DNA of 64,000 nucleotides. Source: Hyphomicrobium_A sp963745205 (lineage in GTDB: Bacteria > Pseudomonadota > Alphaproteobacteria > Rhizobiales > Hyphomicrobiaceae). Below the pieces are notes generated by a model. The model was not told the origin of the DNA. It ran no database searches and worked only from the letters and a program-made list of their open reading frames with translations. This document shows positions 26,098 to 33,839 of the stretch, one piece after another. The translations under genes were made by a program, and so were the position numbers. Position 1 is the stretch's first letter, and each line of letters opens with the position of its first letter. Location: NCBI GenBank assembly GCA_963745205.1, contig CAVUWX010000003.1:1-64000 (forward strand), given 5' to 3'.

Positions 26098-27426
26098 CTA
26101 TCGTTTGCGGCGAGATCGCGATGACGGCGGCGTGCTGTCGCCGTCATCGTTCGACAACTGCGACGCAGCCACCTTGAAATCGGTGATCGACCAGGTATCA
26201 CCGGTCTTGCCGGGCGAAGAAGCCGCGAGCACGCCGACGTAGCTCGGACCTCGCGGTGGCTCACCGGTAAACCTCGCGACCTGCTTGCCGTTGATCGAGA
26301 TCACCACGCGGTCGCCCTTAGTAGCCACCCGCAGCGTGTTCCTGTCCTTCGCTTTCGCCTTGGCTATGTCGAGGCTGGTCCACGCGACCGGGCGCTTCTG
26401 CGCCACCTTGCCGTCGACAACGCGCGCGACCGTAAAGTGGCCGCTTTCGGCGATCACGGCCTGATAGTAATTGCGGTCGTCCCTCACCCAGAACATCAGA
26501 CCAGCGTAGCTGGTGATCGGATCCGACGTGTAGGAGGTGAGGCGCGCCGTGGCGCAAACGTCCACGTCCTCGAAAACGAATGCGCGGTTCCAGCGCAGCG
26601 TTCGCGTGCCGGGGACCGGGCTCAGCACCGCCTCGCCCGAGGCAATAGCGAGGCGATCGTCCTTCAGCCCCCACGCCGGGTCGTGCGACGTGAACGCATC
26701 CTCGAACAGCACCTTGCCCGCGCCGCATCCGGACGGCGCCTTCACGCTCCCGGTGGCGATGTCCGCGACCGCGTGCTGCGCTTCGGCCAGCGAAGCTGGC
26801 ACGTTCGTGACCTTCAGGTCGGATAGCTGCCAACTGTTTGCCGCATCGGGCGCGGACGCGGCGACGAGACCGATATGGCTCGGCGCGCCCGGATCCTGGG
26901 CGCGAAAGCGCGCGACCTCGGTACCATTGATGGTGGCGGCGATGATCTGCCCCTCAAGGGCAAGCTTTAGTGTGTTCTTCTCCCCGGCGCCGAGCTTCAA
27001 GGCCTCCGTTCTCGTCCACGGGATCGGCGCCGTCGCGACGAGCGCACCCTGCACTTTGCGCGCGACCGAGAAGTACCCGTTGGGCGCGGCGACGAACTCG
27101 TAAAAGTCATCCTTGCCGGTCAGCCAGAACAGCAGCCCTGCGTACGTGCGCGACGCGTCAGCGGCGTTCGCCGGCATCGTCACCGTCACACAGGCTTCGG
27201 TGTCGCCGACATACAAGCCGGAGTCCCAGCGCGCGGTCTGCGTGCCCGACTGCGGCGCAAACGTCGCCTCGCTGCCTGAAACCCGGAACTGCGCGTCCGC
27301 ATCGCCCCAGCCGAGATCGCCGGTCTTGAAGGCGCCCTCGAGATAGACCGACTGACCGCTGCAGGCGGCCGCCGGGGAGCCGGCGAGCAGCAGGAGGCTG
27401 AGGACGGTCAGGGAAAGTCGCGGCAT
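26098..27426 (-). CDS. Secreted protein with two tandem LamG/DUF1080-like jelly-roll domains
   Basis: After a signal peptide (SLTVLSLLLLAGSPAAACS), two similar halves of about 180 residues follow. Both contain the sequence order GWG or AWGLKDD, ATFAPQSGTQTARWDSGLYVGD / AVLSPVPGTRTLRWNRAFVFED, TYAGLLFWLTGKDDFYEF / SYAGLMFWVRDDRNYYQA, a NTLKL / NTLRV strand and a final SWQLSDLKVT / TWSITDFKV. The second half begins with CGAGKVLFEDAF. This is the beta-sandwich pattern of glycan-binding or 3-keto-disaccharide hydrolase-like domains. No catalytic residues are obvious. It is probably periplasmic or exported. The start MPRLSL (27426) fits the signal peptide best. Confidence 0.75.
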   Translation of the reverse strand: MPRLSLTVLSLLLLAGSPAAACSGQSVYLEGAFKTGDLGWGDADAQFRVSGSEATFAPQSGTQTARWDSGLYVGDTEACVTVTMPANAADASRTYAGLLFWLTGKDDFYEFVAAPNGYFSVARKVQGALVATAPIPWTRTEALKLGAGEKNTLKLALEGQIIAATINGTEVARFRAQDPGAPSHIGLVAASAPDAANSWQLSDLKVTNVPASLAEAQHAVADIATGSVKAPSGCGAGKVLFEDAFTSHDPAWGLKDDRLAIASGEAVLSPVPGTRTLRWNRAFVFEDVDVCATARLTSYTSDPITSYAGLMFWVRDDRNYYQAVIAESGHFTVARVVDGKVAQKRPVAWTSLDIAKAKAKDRNTLRVATKGDRVVISINGKQVARFTGEPPRGPSYVGVLAASSPGKTGDTWSITDFKVAASQLSNDDGDSTPPSSRSRRKR

Positions 27427-28138
27427 GCGGGCTTGGCTCTCCTGAAGTCGCGTCCGATCAAACCGCAGTATGCCCCAGAATTGGCAAGGCCGAGCCGGTG
27501 TCACCTCACGCCGAATGCAAGACGGACAGCCGATGCAACAATAATTTCACCGGGCGGCATCTCGAAACTGTGGACGAATCGCTTACTCTTCGCCGCGTGA
27601 GGGGTCGGCCCCCGCTCAGGCTTCGTGCTCTGGAGCCCGGGCTGAGTGCGCGTCAGAGAAGGGGGGGCCCAAAGCCCTTGTCTCTGAGCCAGAACTATCA
27701 AGCGACTGGCACTCTTGGCCGGTCGGGCGCGTGGCGGGCATGGACGGGGCCGCCCGAGGGAGCGTCTGACGGCTACCACTACCGACCTCCGACAAGCCCT
27801 GTCCGCGACCACCGCATCCACCAGCTACCTCCGATCTCCATTGCCAGCGAGCCGGGCCTGCCCCGGCCGGCTCGTCGGCGCGTGGTGGCGATGACCGGAG
27901 CACGCTGGGCCCGGATGCGGCACACACTGGAAGATGGAGTGGCAAATGCTGAAGCGCCTTCATCGAAAGAAGGTTCTCTCCGCCGTATCTTCAAGTTCGT
28001 GCATCGCGTCTCCGCTTCGGCCCGAACTGGAACAGAAGGGAATCCTGCTCTGGCGCCAAAAACAGATGCATCCTCCGTGTATGGCTTGACGGGGCACTAG
28101 CCGGCGCGGGAGTGCGACCTTAGCTGGCCACAAAAATC
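27427..28138 (+). other. Long gap with strong hairpins, possible non-coding RNA
   Basis: No convincing protein gene is present; open frames here have Arg/Pro-rich, shadow-like composition. Two hairpins stand out: CGCTCAG (27613-27619) with CTGAGTG (27642-27648), and TCAGAGA (27653-27659) with TCTCTGA (27681-27687). A strong intrinsic terminator for plus-strand transcription follows at 28139-28167. A plus-strand structured RNA is therefore possible, but I cannot match it to a known family. Confidence 0.35.
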
Positions 28139-28167
28139 AAGGCCGGTCCATCGGACCGGCCTTTTTT
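28139..28167. terminator. Intrinsic, possibly bidirectional terminator
   Basis: AAGGCCGGTCC, a 3-base loop, then GGACCGGCCTT and a run of T. The U-tract is strong on the plus strand (TTTTTT) and weaker on the minus strand (TTGATTTTTG). It ends amiC transcription on the minus strand and any plus-strand transcript from 27.4-28.1 kb. Confidence 0.85.
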
Positions 28168-28207
28168 AGTTTCGCAGAGTGCTGCGGCTCTTGAGACAAG
28201 CCGCCAG

Positions 28208-29527
28208 TTACATCGGGAGCTGCGCCATCTGGCTGCTGAAATACTTGTCGATCGCGCTCATGATCGAATTGGAGACCTTGTCGCGCCAGGCGTCCGACTG
28301 CAGGTTCTCGGCGTCCTGCTTGTTGGTGACGTAGGCAAGCTCGATCAGGACGGAGGGAAACTGTGCTGTCTTGAGCACGCGGAACCCCGCCGTCTGGTCG
28401 GGCTCGTTGCGCAGAGCGGTACTGGCGCCCATGCCCTCGATGACCGAGCGCGCGAAGACGCTGGTGCGGTCGTGCGTGACGTCAACCTCGCGCCCAGCGA
28501 GGTCGGAGAGAATCCCTTTCACCGCCTCGACGTCGCCGGAGGCCTCTTTCACGATGGCGGCCTCGGCCTGCGACAGCAGGTTGCCGGAGATCTCACCCTT
28601 GGTCGAGCGGCGCAGGCCGTCGGCCAGCGACTCGCGCAGCGAATAGATGGTGGCGCCGTTGGCGACTGAGCCGGTGTCGGCGTAGTCGCAATGGATGGCG
28701 ATGAACAGGTTCGCCTTATTGTGCTCGGCAAATGATACGCGGTCGCCGAGCGGAATGAACACATCGGTGTCGCGCGTCATCAGCACCTTGAAGCGGCCGG
28801 TCGCCTTCAGTTTGTTGGCGAGGATCTTGCCGAACGCCAGCACGATGTCCTTTTCGACGGCACCGTTCTTCTCCGCGCCGGAATCTTGGCCGCCGTGACC
28901 CGGATCGATGACGATGATCGGCTTGAACGATCTCTCGGCCAGCACGGCCGGCGGCACCGCAGGGCGCGGCAACGGCGGCTGCAGCCCCGCCGCGCCCAGC
29001 GCGAACGGCGGCGGATCAAAGGACGGTCGGGCCGCAGGCGCGCGCTCGTCGATGCTTGCCGTGGTGACAGGCCCGAAGGGCATGATCTCGACGACGAGCT
29101 GCTGGCTCTTGCCGTCGGCCGTCTTCTCGATGCGCGAGTTCGAGACAATGACCGGCTCGGTGACCTCGATGACCACGCGGGAGCGGTCCGCCGAGGCCTC
29201 GCCGGCGCGGAACGACTTGACGAGGCCGACCGGCGCGCCCGTGGGTTGCGGCGGCAGGCGAAGCTTGGTTTCCTCGACGTCAATCACCAGACGGTTGGGG
29301 TCGGTGAGGGAGAAAACCTGAAACTTGGCCGCCTTTGGCATGCCGATGAGGAAGCGGGTGCGCAGGTGGTTGCCCTGGAGCGTTCCAGGGGCGGCGGCAC
29401 GAGCGCTGTCCTTGGCGGCGGGAGCGGTCGCAAGCGTTTCGGCCCGCAACGGCGCATGCGCGCACGTTAAGGTAAACGCAAGGATGATCCCGCCGCAGCC
29501 GAGGAGCCGCGACAATCCGTGAACCAT
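28208..29527 (-). CDS. amiC: N-acetylmuramoyl-L-alanine amidase (AMIN + amidase_3)
   Basis: A signal peptide (residues 1-29) is followed by an AMIN domain (RTRFLIGMPKAAKFQVFSL...VVIEVTEP) that targets the septum. After a linker the catalytic amidase_3 domain has IVIDPGHGGQDSGA (zinc His), VEKD (Glu), FIAIHCDYAD (second His) and VLIELAYVTNKQDAENL (catalytic Glu). The enzyme cleaves peptide stems from peptidoglycan for daughter-cell separation. The length (439 residues) is normal, and the terminator at 28139-28167 follows it. Confidence 0.92.
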   Translation of the reverse strand: MVHGLSRLLGCGGIILAFTLTCAHAPLRAETLATAPAAKDSARAAAPGTLQGNHLRTRFLIGMPKAAKFQVFSLTDPNRLVIDVEETKLRLPPQPTGAPVGLVKSFRAGEASADRSRVVIEVTEPVIVSNSRIEKTADGKSQQLVVEIMPFGPVTTASIDERAPAARPSFDPPPFALGAAGLQPPLPRPAVPPAVLAERSFKPIIVIDPGHGGQDSGAEKNGAVEKDIVLAFGKILANKLKATGRFKVLMTRDTDVFIPLGDRVSFAEHNKANLFIAIHCDYADTGSVANGATIYSLRESLADGLRRSTKGEISGNLLSQAEAAIVKEASGDVEAVKGILSDLAGREVDVTHDRTSVFARSVIEGMGASTALRNEPDQTAGFRVLKTAQFPSVLIELAYVTNKQDAENLQSDAWRDKVSNSIMSAIDKYFSSQMAQLPM

Positions 29528-29719
29528 GACGTCTGACCCCCGTCTACGCGGTACAAATCAAGTGGTCAGTCAAGGTTGCCTGAGATGATGGCGTTTTGCA
29601 GTCCGCCTTCAGGCATTGTTAGGGTTATCGCCCCCAACCGTTAAAACTTCGCTAAGACCTAACAGTTCGCTAACGAGCGGTTGCGGATGCATGGCTTGCG
29701 CGAGCATTACTTTCGCCGC

Positions 29720-30166
29720 TCAAGACCAGCGGCGTGCCGCGCGCTCATCGCCTTCGCGCGCTTCCACCCATGTAGCTTCACCCGACGCGTCCGTCTCCTT
29801 CTTCCAGAACGGCGCGCGAGTCTTGAGATAGTCCATCAGGAAGCCCGCGGCCTCGAACGCCGCCTGCCGATGCGCCGAGGCAGTGACGACGAGCACGATG
29901 TTGTCGCCGGGTTTCAGGTTTCCAACCCGGTGCACGATGAGGCTCCCCTGCAGCGGCCAGCGCGTCTGCGCCTCGGCTTCGATGCCGGAAAGCTCTGCTT
30001 CGGTCATCCCCGGATAGTGCTCGAGCGTCATCGTGGCGACGCTGTCCTCATCTGCGCGCACACGTCCGGTGAACGTCACGATGGCGCCGATGTCCTGGCG
30101 TCCAGCGGTCATCGTGACGATCTCGGCCGCAATGTCGAAGTCCTCACGCTGTACCCGGATGGGCAT
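29720..30166 (-). CDS. moaE: Molybdopterin synthase catalytic subunit MoaE
   Basis: The 148-residue protein has the family motifs GAIVTFTGRVR, MTLEHYPGMTEAEL, HRVGNLKPGDNIVLVV and TRAPFWKKE, the last containing the catalytic Lys. With MoaD it inserts sulfur into precursor Z to make molybdopterin. The moaD gene is 4 bases upstream. The cofactor is needed by the formate dehydrogenase encoded at 45-50 kb. Confidence 0.95.
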   Translation of the reverse strand: MPIRVQREDFDIAAEIVTMTAGRQDIGAIVTFTGRVRADEDSVATMTLEHYPGMTEAELSGIEAEAQTRWPLQGSLIVHRVGNLKPGDNIVLVVTASAHRQAAFEAAGFLMDYLKTRAPFWKKETDASGEATWVEAREGDERAARRWS

Positions 30167-30170
30167 CAGA

Positions 30171-30446
30171 TCAGCCCCCCGTGACCGGCGGAAAGAAGGC
30201 GATCTCGCGCGCGCCGGCGATGCGCGCGGCCGGCTTCACATGCACCTTGTCGAGGGCCGCGCGGATGACCTGCGGCCGCGCGAACGCCTCGTCGAATTGC
30301 GGTCCGCGCGTGCGCAGCCAAACGATGACGTCGGATACGGTCTCAACTCCTGGCGGTAGCGTGATCTCTTCCGAGCCGCTGCCGACCTTTTCGCGCACCC
30401 AGGCGAAGTAGAGAACCTTCACGCGTCTCGTTCCAACGTCGCTCAT
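30171..30446 (-). CDS. moaD: Molybdopterin synthase sulfur-carrier subunit MoaD
   Basis: This is a ubiquitin-like sulfur carrier of 91 residues. It starts VKVLYFAWVREKVGSGSEE and ends in the required Gly-Gly (PPVTGG), which is thiocarboxylated in the active form. It lies between pgsA (6 bases upstream) and moaE, forming a pgsA-moaD-moaE operon typical of Rhizobiales. Confidence 0.95.
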   Translation of the reverse strand: MSDVGTRRVKVLYFAWVREKVGSGSEEITLPPGVETVSDVIVWLRTRGPQFDEAFARPQVIRAALDKVHVKPAARIAGAREIAFFPPVTGG

Positions 30447-30452
30447 GTGCGC

Positions 30453-31061
30453 CTAGCGCTCCATGGCATGGACCACTCCAGCTTTCAGATAGTCATAGCC
30501 AGTCCAAAGCGTAAGCAGAGCCGCGATCCACAAGATGACGAGGCCGGCGCTGGTGATCCCGGGGACGATCTTCTCCGCCGCGGGGCCCGCAAGCAGCACC
30601 GCGAGCGCGATCATCTGCATCGTCGTCTTCCATTTGGCGAGCTGCGTCACGTGAACCTTGACGTTGAGCTCGGCTAGGAACTCGCGCAGCCCGGATACGA
30701 GGATTTCGCGCACGAGGATGATGATCGCCGCCCAGATTGACCAGCCGGTGATCGTGTTGTCGTGGACGAGCATCATCAGCACGGCGCCAACGAGGAGCTT
30801 GTCAGCGATCGGGTCGAGCATGCGCCCGAGCGTCGACTGCTGCTCCCACATGCGTGCGAGGTATCCGTCGAGCCAGTCGGTCAACCCTGCCAGCACGAAC
30901 AGTGCAAAAGCCGACCAGCGCGCCACGTCGCCCTGCAGGAAGAACAGGCAGCCGACAAGCGCCGGCACGGCGAGAATGCGCCCATACGTCAATACGTTGG
31001 GCAAGCTCATGGGCATCGGGCGCGTGGCGGCGGCGTGGTCCATCGCTCTTTGGTACACCAT
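30453..31061 (-). CDS. pgsA: CDP-diacylglycerol-glycerol-3-phosphate 3-phosphatidyltransferase
   Basis: This integral membrane enzyme makes phosphatidylglycerol phosphate. The CDP-alcohol phosphotransferase motif DG-x2-AR-x8-G-x3-D-x3-D is intact, in WLDGYLARMWEQQSTLGRMLDPIADK. Several hydrophobic spans surround it. The start may be 31043 (MDHAAAT) or 31013 (MPMSLPN) rather than 31061. It is the first gene of the pgsA-moaD-moaE operon. Confidence 0.94.
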   Translation of the reverse strand: MVYQRAMDHAAATRPMPMSLPNVLTYGRILAVPALVGCLFFLQGDVARWSAFALFVLAGLTDWLDGYLARMWEQQSTLGRMLDPIADKLLVGAVLMMLVHDNTITGWSIWAAIIILVREILVSGLREFLAELNVKVHVTQLAKWKTTMQMIALAVLLAGPAAEKIVPGITSAGLVILWIAALLTLWTGYDYLKAGVVHAMER

Positions 31062-31159
31062 CCGGCCGATCGGCAGTCAATGGTGTAGCTGAGCGGTACC
31101 CGAAGTGGCAGATCGCGAACAAATCCAGCCTGAGCCTGAGTTTTCAAGGAGACGGCGAT

Positions 31160-32311
31160 TCAGTGGCAGATCCCCGCTCCCTTGCGCTCCTTCATGTCCA
31201 AGTGGAAGTGATCGCGGTGCGCCTCATTGGCTTCGGGGCCAAGAACGGTGGCGAAGACGCTGCAGGCCCCGTGGTGCAGCCGCTTTAGGAAGGTGGCCTC
31301 GGTCGTCGTGGAGGCGGCGACGACGGCGGCCGGCGGAATTGTGGCGGCGTTGGCTTGGGCCACCGGTTTCAGACCCGCCTCGTGCAGGTTGGCCTTCTCC
31401 TTGGTGGCCGCCGCCTTCTTCGCCGCGTCCTCGCCGGCAGACACGGGCATTGCCGATGTTGGCGGATCGGAGGCTTCGCCCTTGGTCTTGGAGGCGGTCT
31501 TGGCGACGGCTTCCGCTGCTTTCTTCTTCGCCTGTGCGATGTCCCGCTCGGTCGGTCCCCACCAATGCTTCACAGTGATCGTGTGCCCGTCCGCGGTGAC
31601 AAATCCGGCAACATCGACGGCGTTGCCGGTCGCGTGCTCGCTCAGCGGCAGGTTCGGGCTGTTGTAGATATTGCGACAGGCGTACGACGACGCGCCGATG
31701 ATCTTCACGATACGTGACTTGAGCACTTCTTTGGCGGTGGGTTGCAGCACCGTCTCGACCCAGTGCGCGATGCTGGCGGCGAGCCGGCAGTTCATCTCCG
31801 GCGCCGGGTCGAACACCACCTTCTCCGCTTCGCCAACGCTATGCAGCAGCAGCGGCGCAGGCGTGCCGCATTGGCCGTGCCGCATCGGAAGTTCGAGGTC
31901 GAGTTCGAGAGAGAGCGGCGCCAGCAGGCGTACGCAGTCGCGCAAGCCCGCGACCTGCTCGGCGTCGGTCCACACCTCGGGGGCGGGTGGCGCCGCCGCA
32001 TTGGCAGCTGGTGGGGTCGCGGCCGGGGCGTTCGCAGTTGGCGCATTCGCCGGCGGAGCAGTGCCGCCGGGCTCAGTCTTGGGCGCGACCGTGGCGGGCG
32101 CGTTTGCCTGTGGCACCTGCACGCTTAGCGGCGACGACGGAGACGGGTTTGCCGGAGCGTTGACGATGGTAGGCGGCTTTGCGCGCCGAGGTGAAGGCGC
32201 CGGTGGCACGTCATGATGCGTGAAGAACAGGGGGATGACCACGAGACCGGCCAGCGCGGCGAGGCTGATCCACGCCGAGAGATTGGCCAACGTCTTATCG
32301 GTGGACGCCAT
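31160..32311 (-). CDS. Extensin-like family protein
   Basis: An N-terminal membrane span (WISLAALAGLVVIPLFF) is followed by about 90 residues rich in Ala/Pro/Asn. The extensin-like C domain begins at about residue 110, with CRLAASIAHWVETVLQP, SEHATGNAVDVAGFV and, after an Ala/Lys-rich insert of about 80 residues, NEAHRDHFHLDM. The conserved His/Asp pattern resembles metal-dependent LAS-type peptidases, so a peptidoglycan role is likely though unproven. The low-complexity insert inside the domain is unusual. Confidence 0.8.
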   Translation of the reverse strand: MASTDKTLANLSAWISLAALAGLVVIPLFFTHHDVPPAPSPRRAKPPTIVNAPANPSPSSPLSVQVPQANAPATVAPKTEPGGTAPPANAPTANAPAATPPAANAAAPPAPEVWTDAEQVAGLRDCVRLLAPLSLELDLELPMRHGQCGTPAPLLLHSVGEAEKVVFDPAPEMNCRLAASIAHWVETVLQPTAKEVLKSRIVKIIGASSYACRNIYNSPNLPLSEHATGNAVDVAGFVTADGHTITVKHWWGPTERDIAQAKKKAAEAVAKTASKTKGEASDPPTSAMPVSAGEDAAKKAAATKEKANLHEAGLKPVAQANAATIPPAAVVAASTTTEATFLKRLHHGACSVFATVLGPEANEAHRDHFHLDMKERKGAGICH

Positions 32312-32466
32312 TCTCGCCTGCTTCCCCTGTAAACAGCGAGGGCCCGATCCGCGTTCCCGTAAGAAGAGACCATCGGGAACGAGCGCGGCAGAATTGGGAT
32401 TACACGGTCACAAGAGGTATGTCATAGGCAACACCGGCCACGCCTGCTATCGCGAGATATAATTCG

Positions 32467-33342
32467 ATGCGGAATTTCGAGAGCGACCTCACCAGCTTCT
32501 CGGCGAAACGCGATTTCAATCGCCGCCAGATGCTCGCGACGAGCCTCGCCGTCGGCTTTGCCGCCGCCGTGCAGCCGGTGTGCGCGCAGACGGCGATTAC
32601 GACCGACAGCAACGGGCTTACCGCGGGCGAGGTGAAGATCCCGGTCGCGGACGGCGAAATCCCCGCCTACCGCGCCATGCCGGAGAAGGGCGGCCCATTT
32701 CCCCTCGTCCTCGTTGTGCAGGAAATCTTCGGCGTACACGAGCACATCAAGGACATCTGCCGGCGGCTTGCCAGGGAAGGCTACATGGCAATCGCGGCCG
32801 AGCTCTACGCGCGCCAGGGCAGCGTCGCCGGCATGACCGACATCCAGGAGATCATCAGCAAGGTCGTGTCGCAGGTGCCGGATGCGCAGGTCATTTCCGA
32901 CCTCGACGCGGTGGTCGCCTATGCCAAGGCCACCGGCAGCGCCGACACAGCGCGCCTCGGCATCACCGGATTCTGCTGGGGCGGCCGCATCACATGGCTC
33001 TATGCCGAGCATAACCCGGCCCTCAAGGCCGGCGTCGCCTGGTACGGCAAGCTTGTCGGCGATCCGAGCCCGCAAACGCCAAAGCATCCGCTCGATCTCG
33101 TAGGCGACCTGAAGGCGCCGGTGCTCGGCCTCTATGGCGCGGCCGACCAGGGCATTCCCGTCGACACCATCGAACGCATGCGGGCTGCGTGCCAAGCGGC
33201 GGGCAAGACTTGCGAATTCGTCGTCTATCCGGATACACCGCACGCCTTCAACGCGGATTACCGGCCGAGCTACCGCGAAGGCCCGGCGAAGGATGGTTGG
33301 ACCCGCATGCTGACCTGGTTTCGCTCGCACGGTGTCGCATAA
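32467..33342 (+). CDS. Dienelactone hydrolase family protein with Tat-like signal
   Basis: The N-terminus has a twin-arginine-type leader (KRDFNRRQMLATSLAVGFAAA), suggesting export. The catalytic triad matches dienelactone hydrolase: Cys in GFCWGGRI, Asp in YGAADQGIP, and His in PDTPHAFNAD. EIFGVHEHIKDICRRLAREGYM is the conserved N-terminal motif. Exported DLH-family proteins in proteobacteria are mostly uncharacterised. The length (291 residues) is normal. Confidence 0.88.
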   Translation: MRNFESDLTSFSAKRDFNRRQMLATSLAVGFAAAVQPVCAQTAITTDSNGLTAGEVKIPVADGEIPAYRAMPEKGGPFPLVLVVQEIFGVHEHIKDICRRLAREGYMAIAAELYARQGSVAGMTDIQEIISKVVSQVPDAQVISDLDAVVAYAKATGSADTARLGITGFCWGGRITWLYAEHNPALKAGVAWYGKLVGDPSPQTPKHPLDLVGDLKAPVLGLYGAADQGIPVDTIERMRAACQAAGKTCEFVVYPDTPHAFNADYRPSYREGPAKDGWTRMLTWFRSHGVA

Positions 33343-33514
33343 GACACAGCGGCCGCGGCATATTCCGCAAGAGCGCTGTCATCGTAGCGGACGAGGATGC
33401 CAACGTGCACAAAGGGTTCGCCGCCCGGCTTGCATATGCGGCCGGGTTGGCGGAAACTATTATCGCTTGGGTACAGAAACAGCCCGCCAAAGGGCTTTTA
33501 GGGGGGTCGTACGT

Positions 33515-33736
33515 ATGCCTCAACTTCCGTTTGATTTGGCAACCGTCGACGTGACATTGGTCGGAAAGCTCTCCTTGATAGCGTTCCTCGCCGGTATCGT
33601 CGGCAACGCGGTCGCGCTCGGAAACCGACTGATCGGGTCCATCCTCACGGCGGTCTTCTTCGCCGTGTTCTACATCGCTTGGTTCTATTGGCTCCAGGCC
33701 ATGGTCATGCCTGCGGCCGGGCCGTCGCCGACCTAA
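33515..33736 (+). CDS. Small two-span membrane protein
   Basis: This 73-residue protein has two hydrophobic segments (SLIAFLAGIVGNAVALGNRLIG and ILTAVFFAVFYIAWFYWLQAMV). A purine-rich AGGGGGG lies upstream of the ATG at 33515. I recognise no named family. It lies between a DLH-type hydrolase and the convergent uvrC. Confidence 0.6.
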   Translation: MPQLPFDLATVDVTLVGKLSLIAFLAGIVGNAVALGNRLIGSILTAVFFAVFYIAWFYWLQAMVMPAAGPSPT

Positions 33737-33839
33737 GTCGCAGCGGCTAGTCTGGACGCTTGAGGGTCGCGTGTTGGGGTCGGGGATTTGTCCGGCTCGG
33801 CGCGCCCGTTTGTTCTTGCGCAAACTTGGGTGTGCTGGC

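Noticed and set aside
27498..28100. 200-residue plus-strand open frame before the 28.1-kb terminator
   Set aside because: The translated sequence is Arg/Pro-rich with no recognisable domain and no good ribosome site; a structured RNA fits better.
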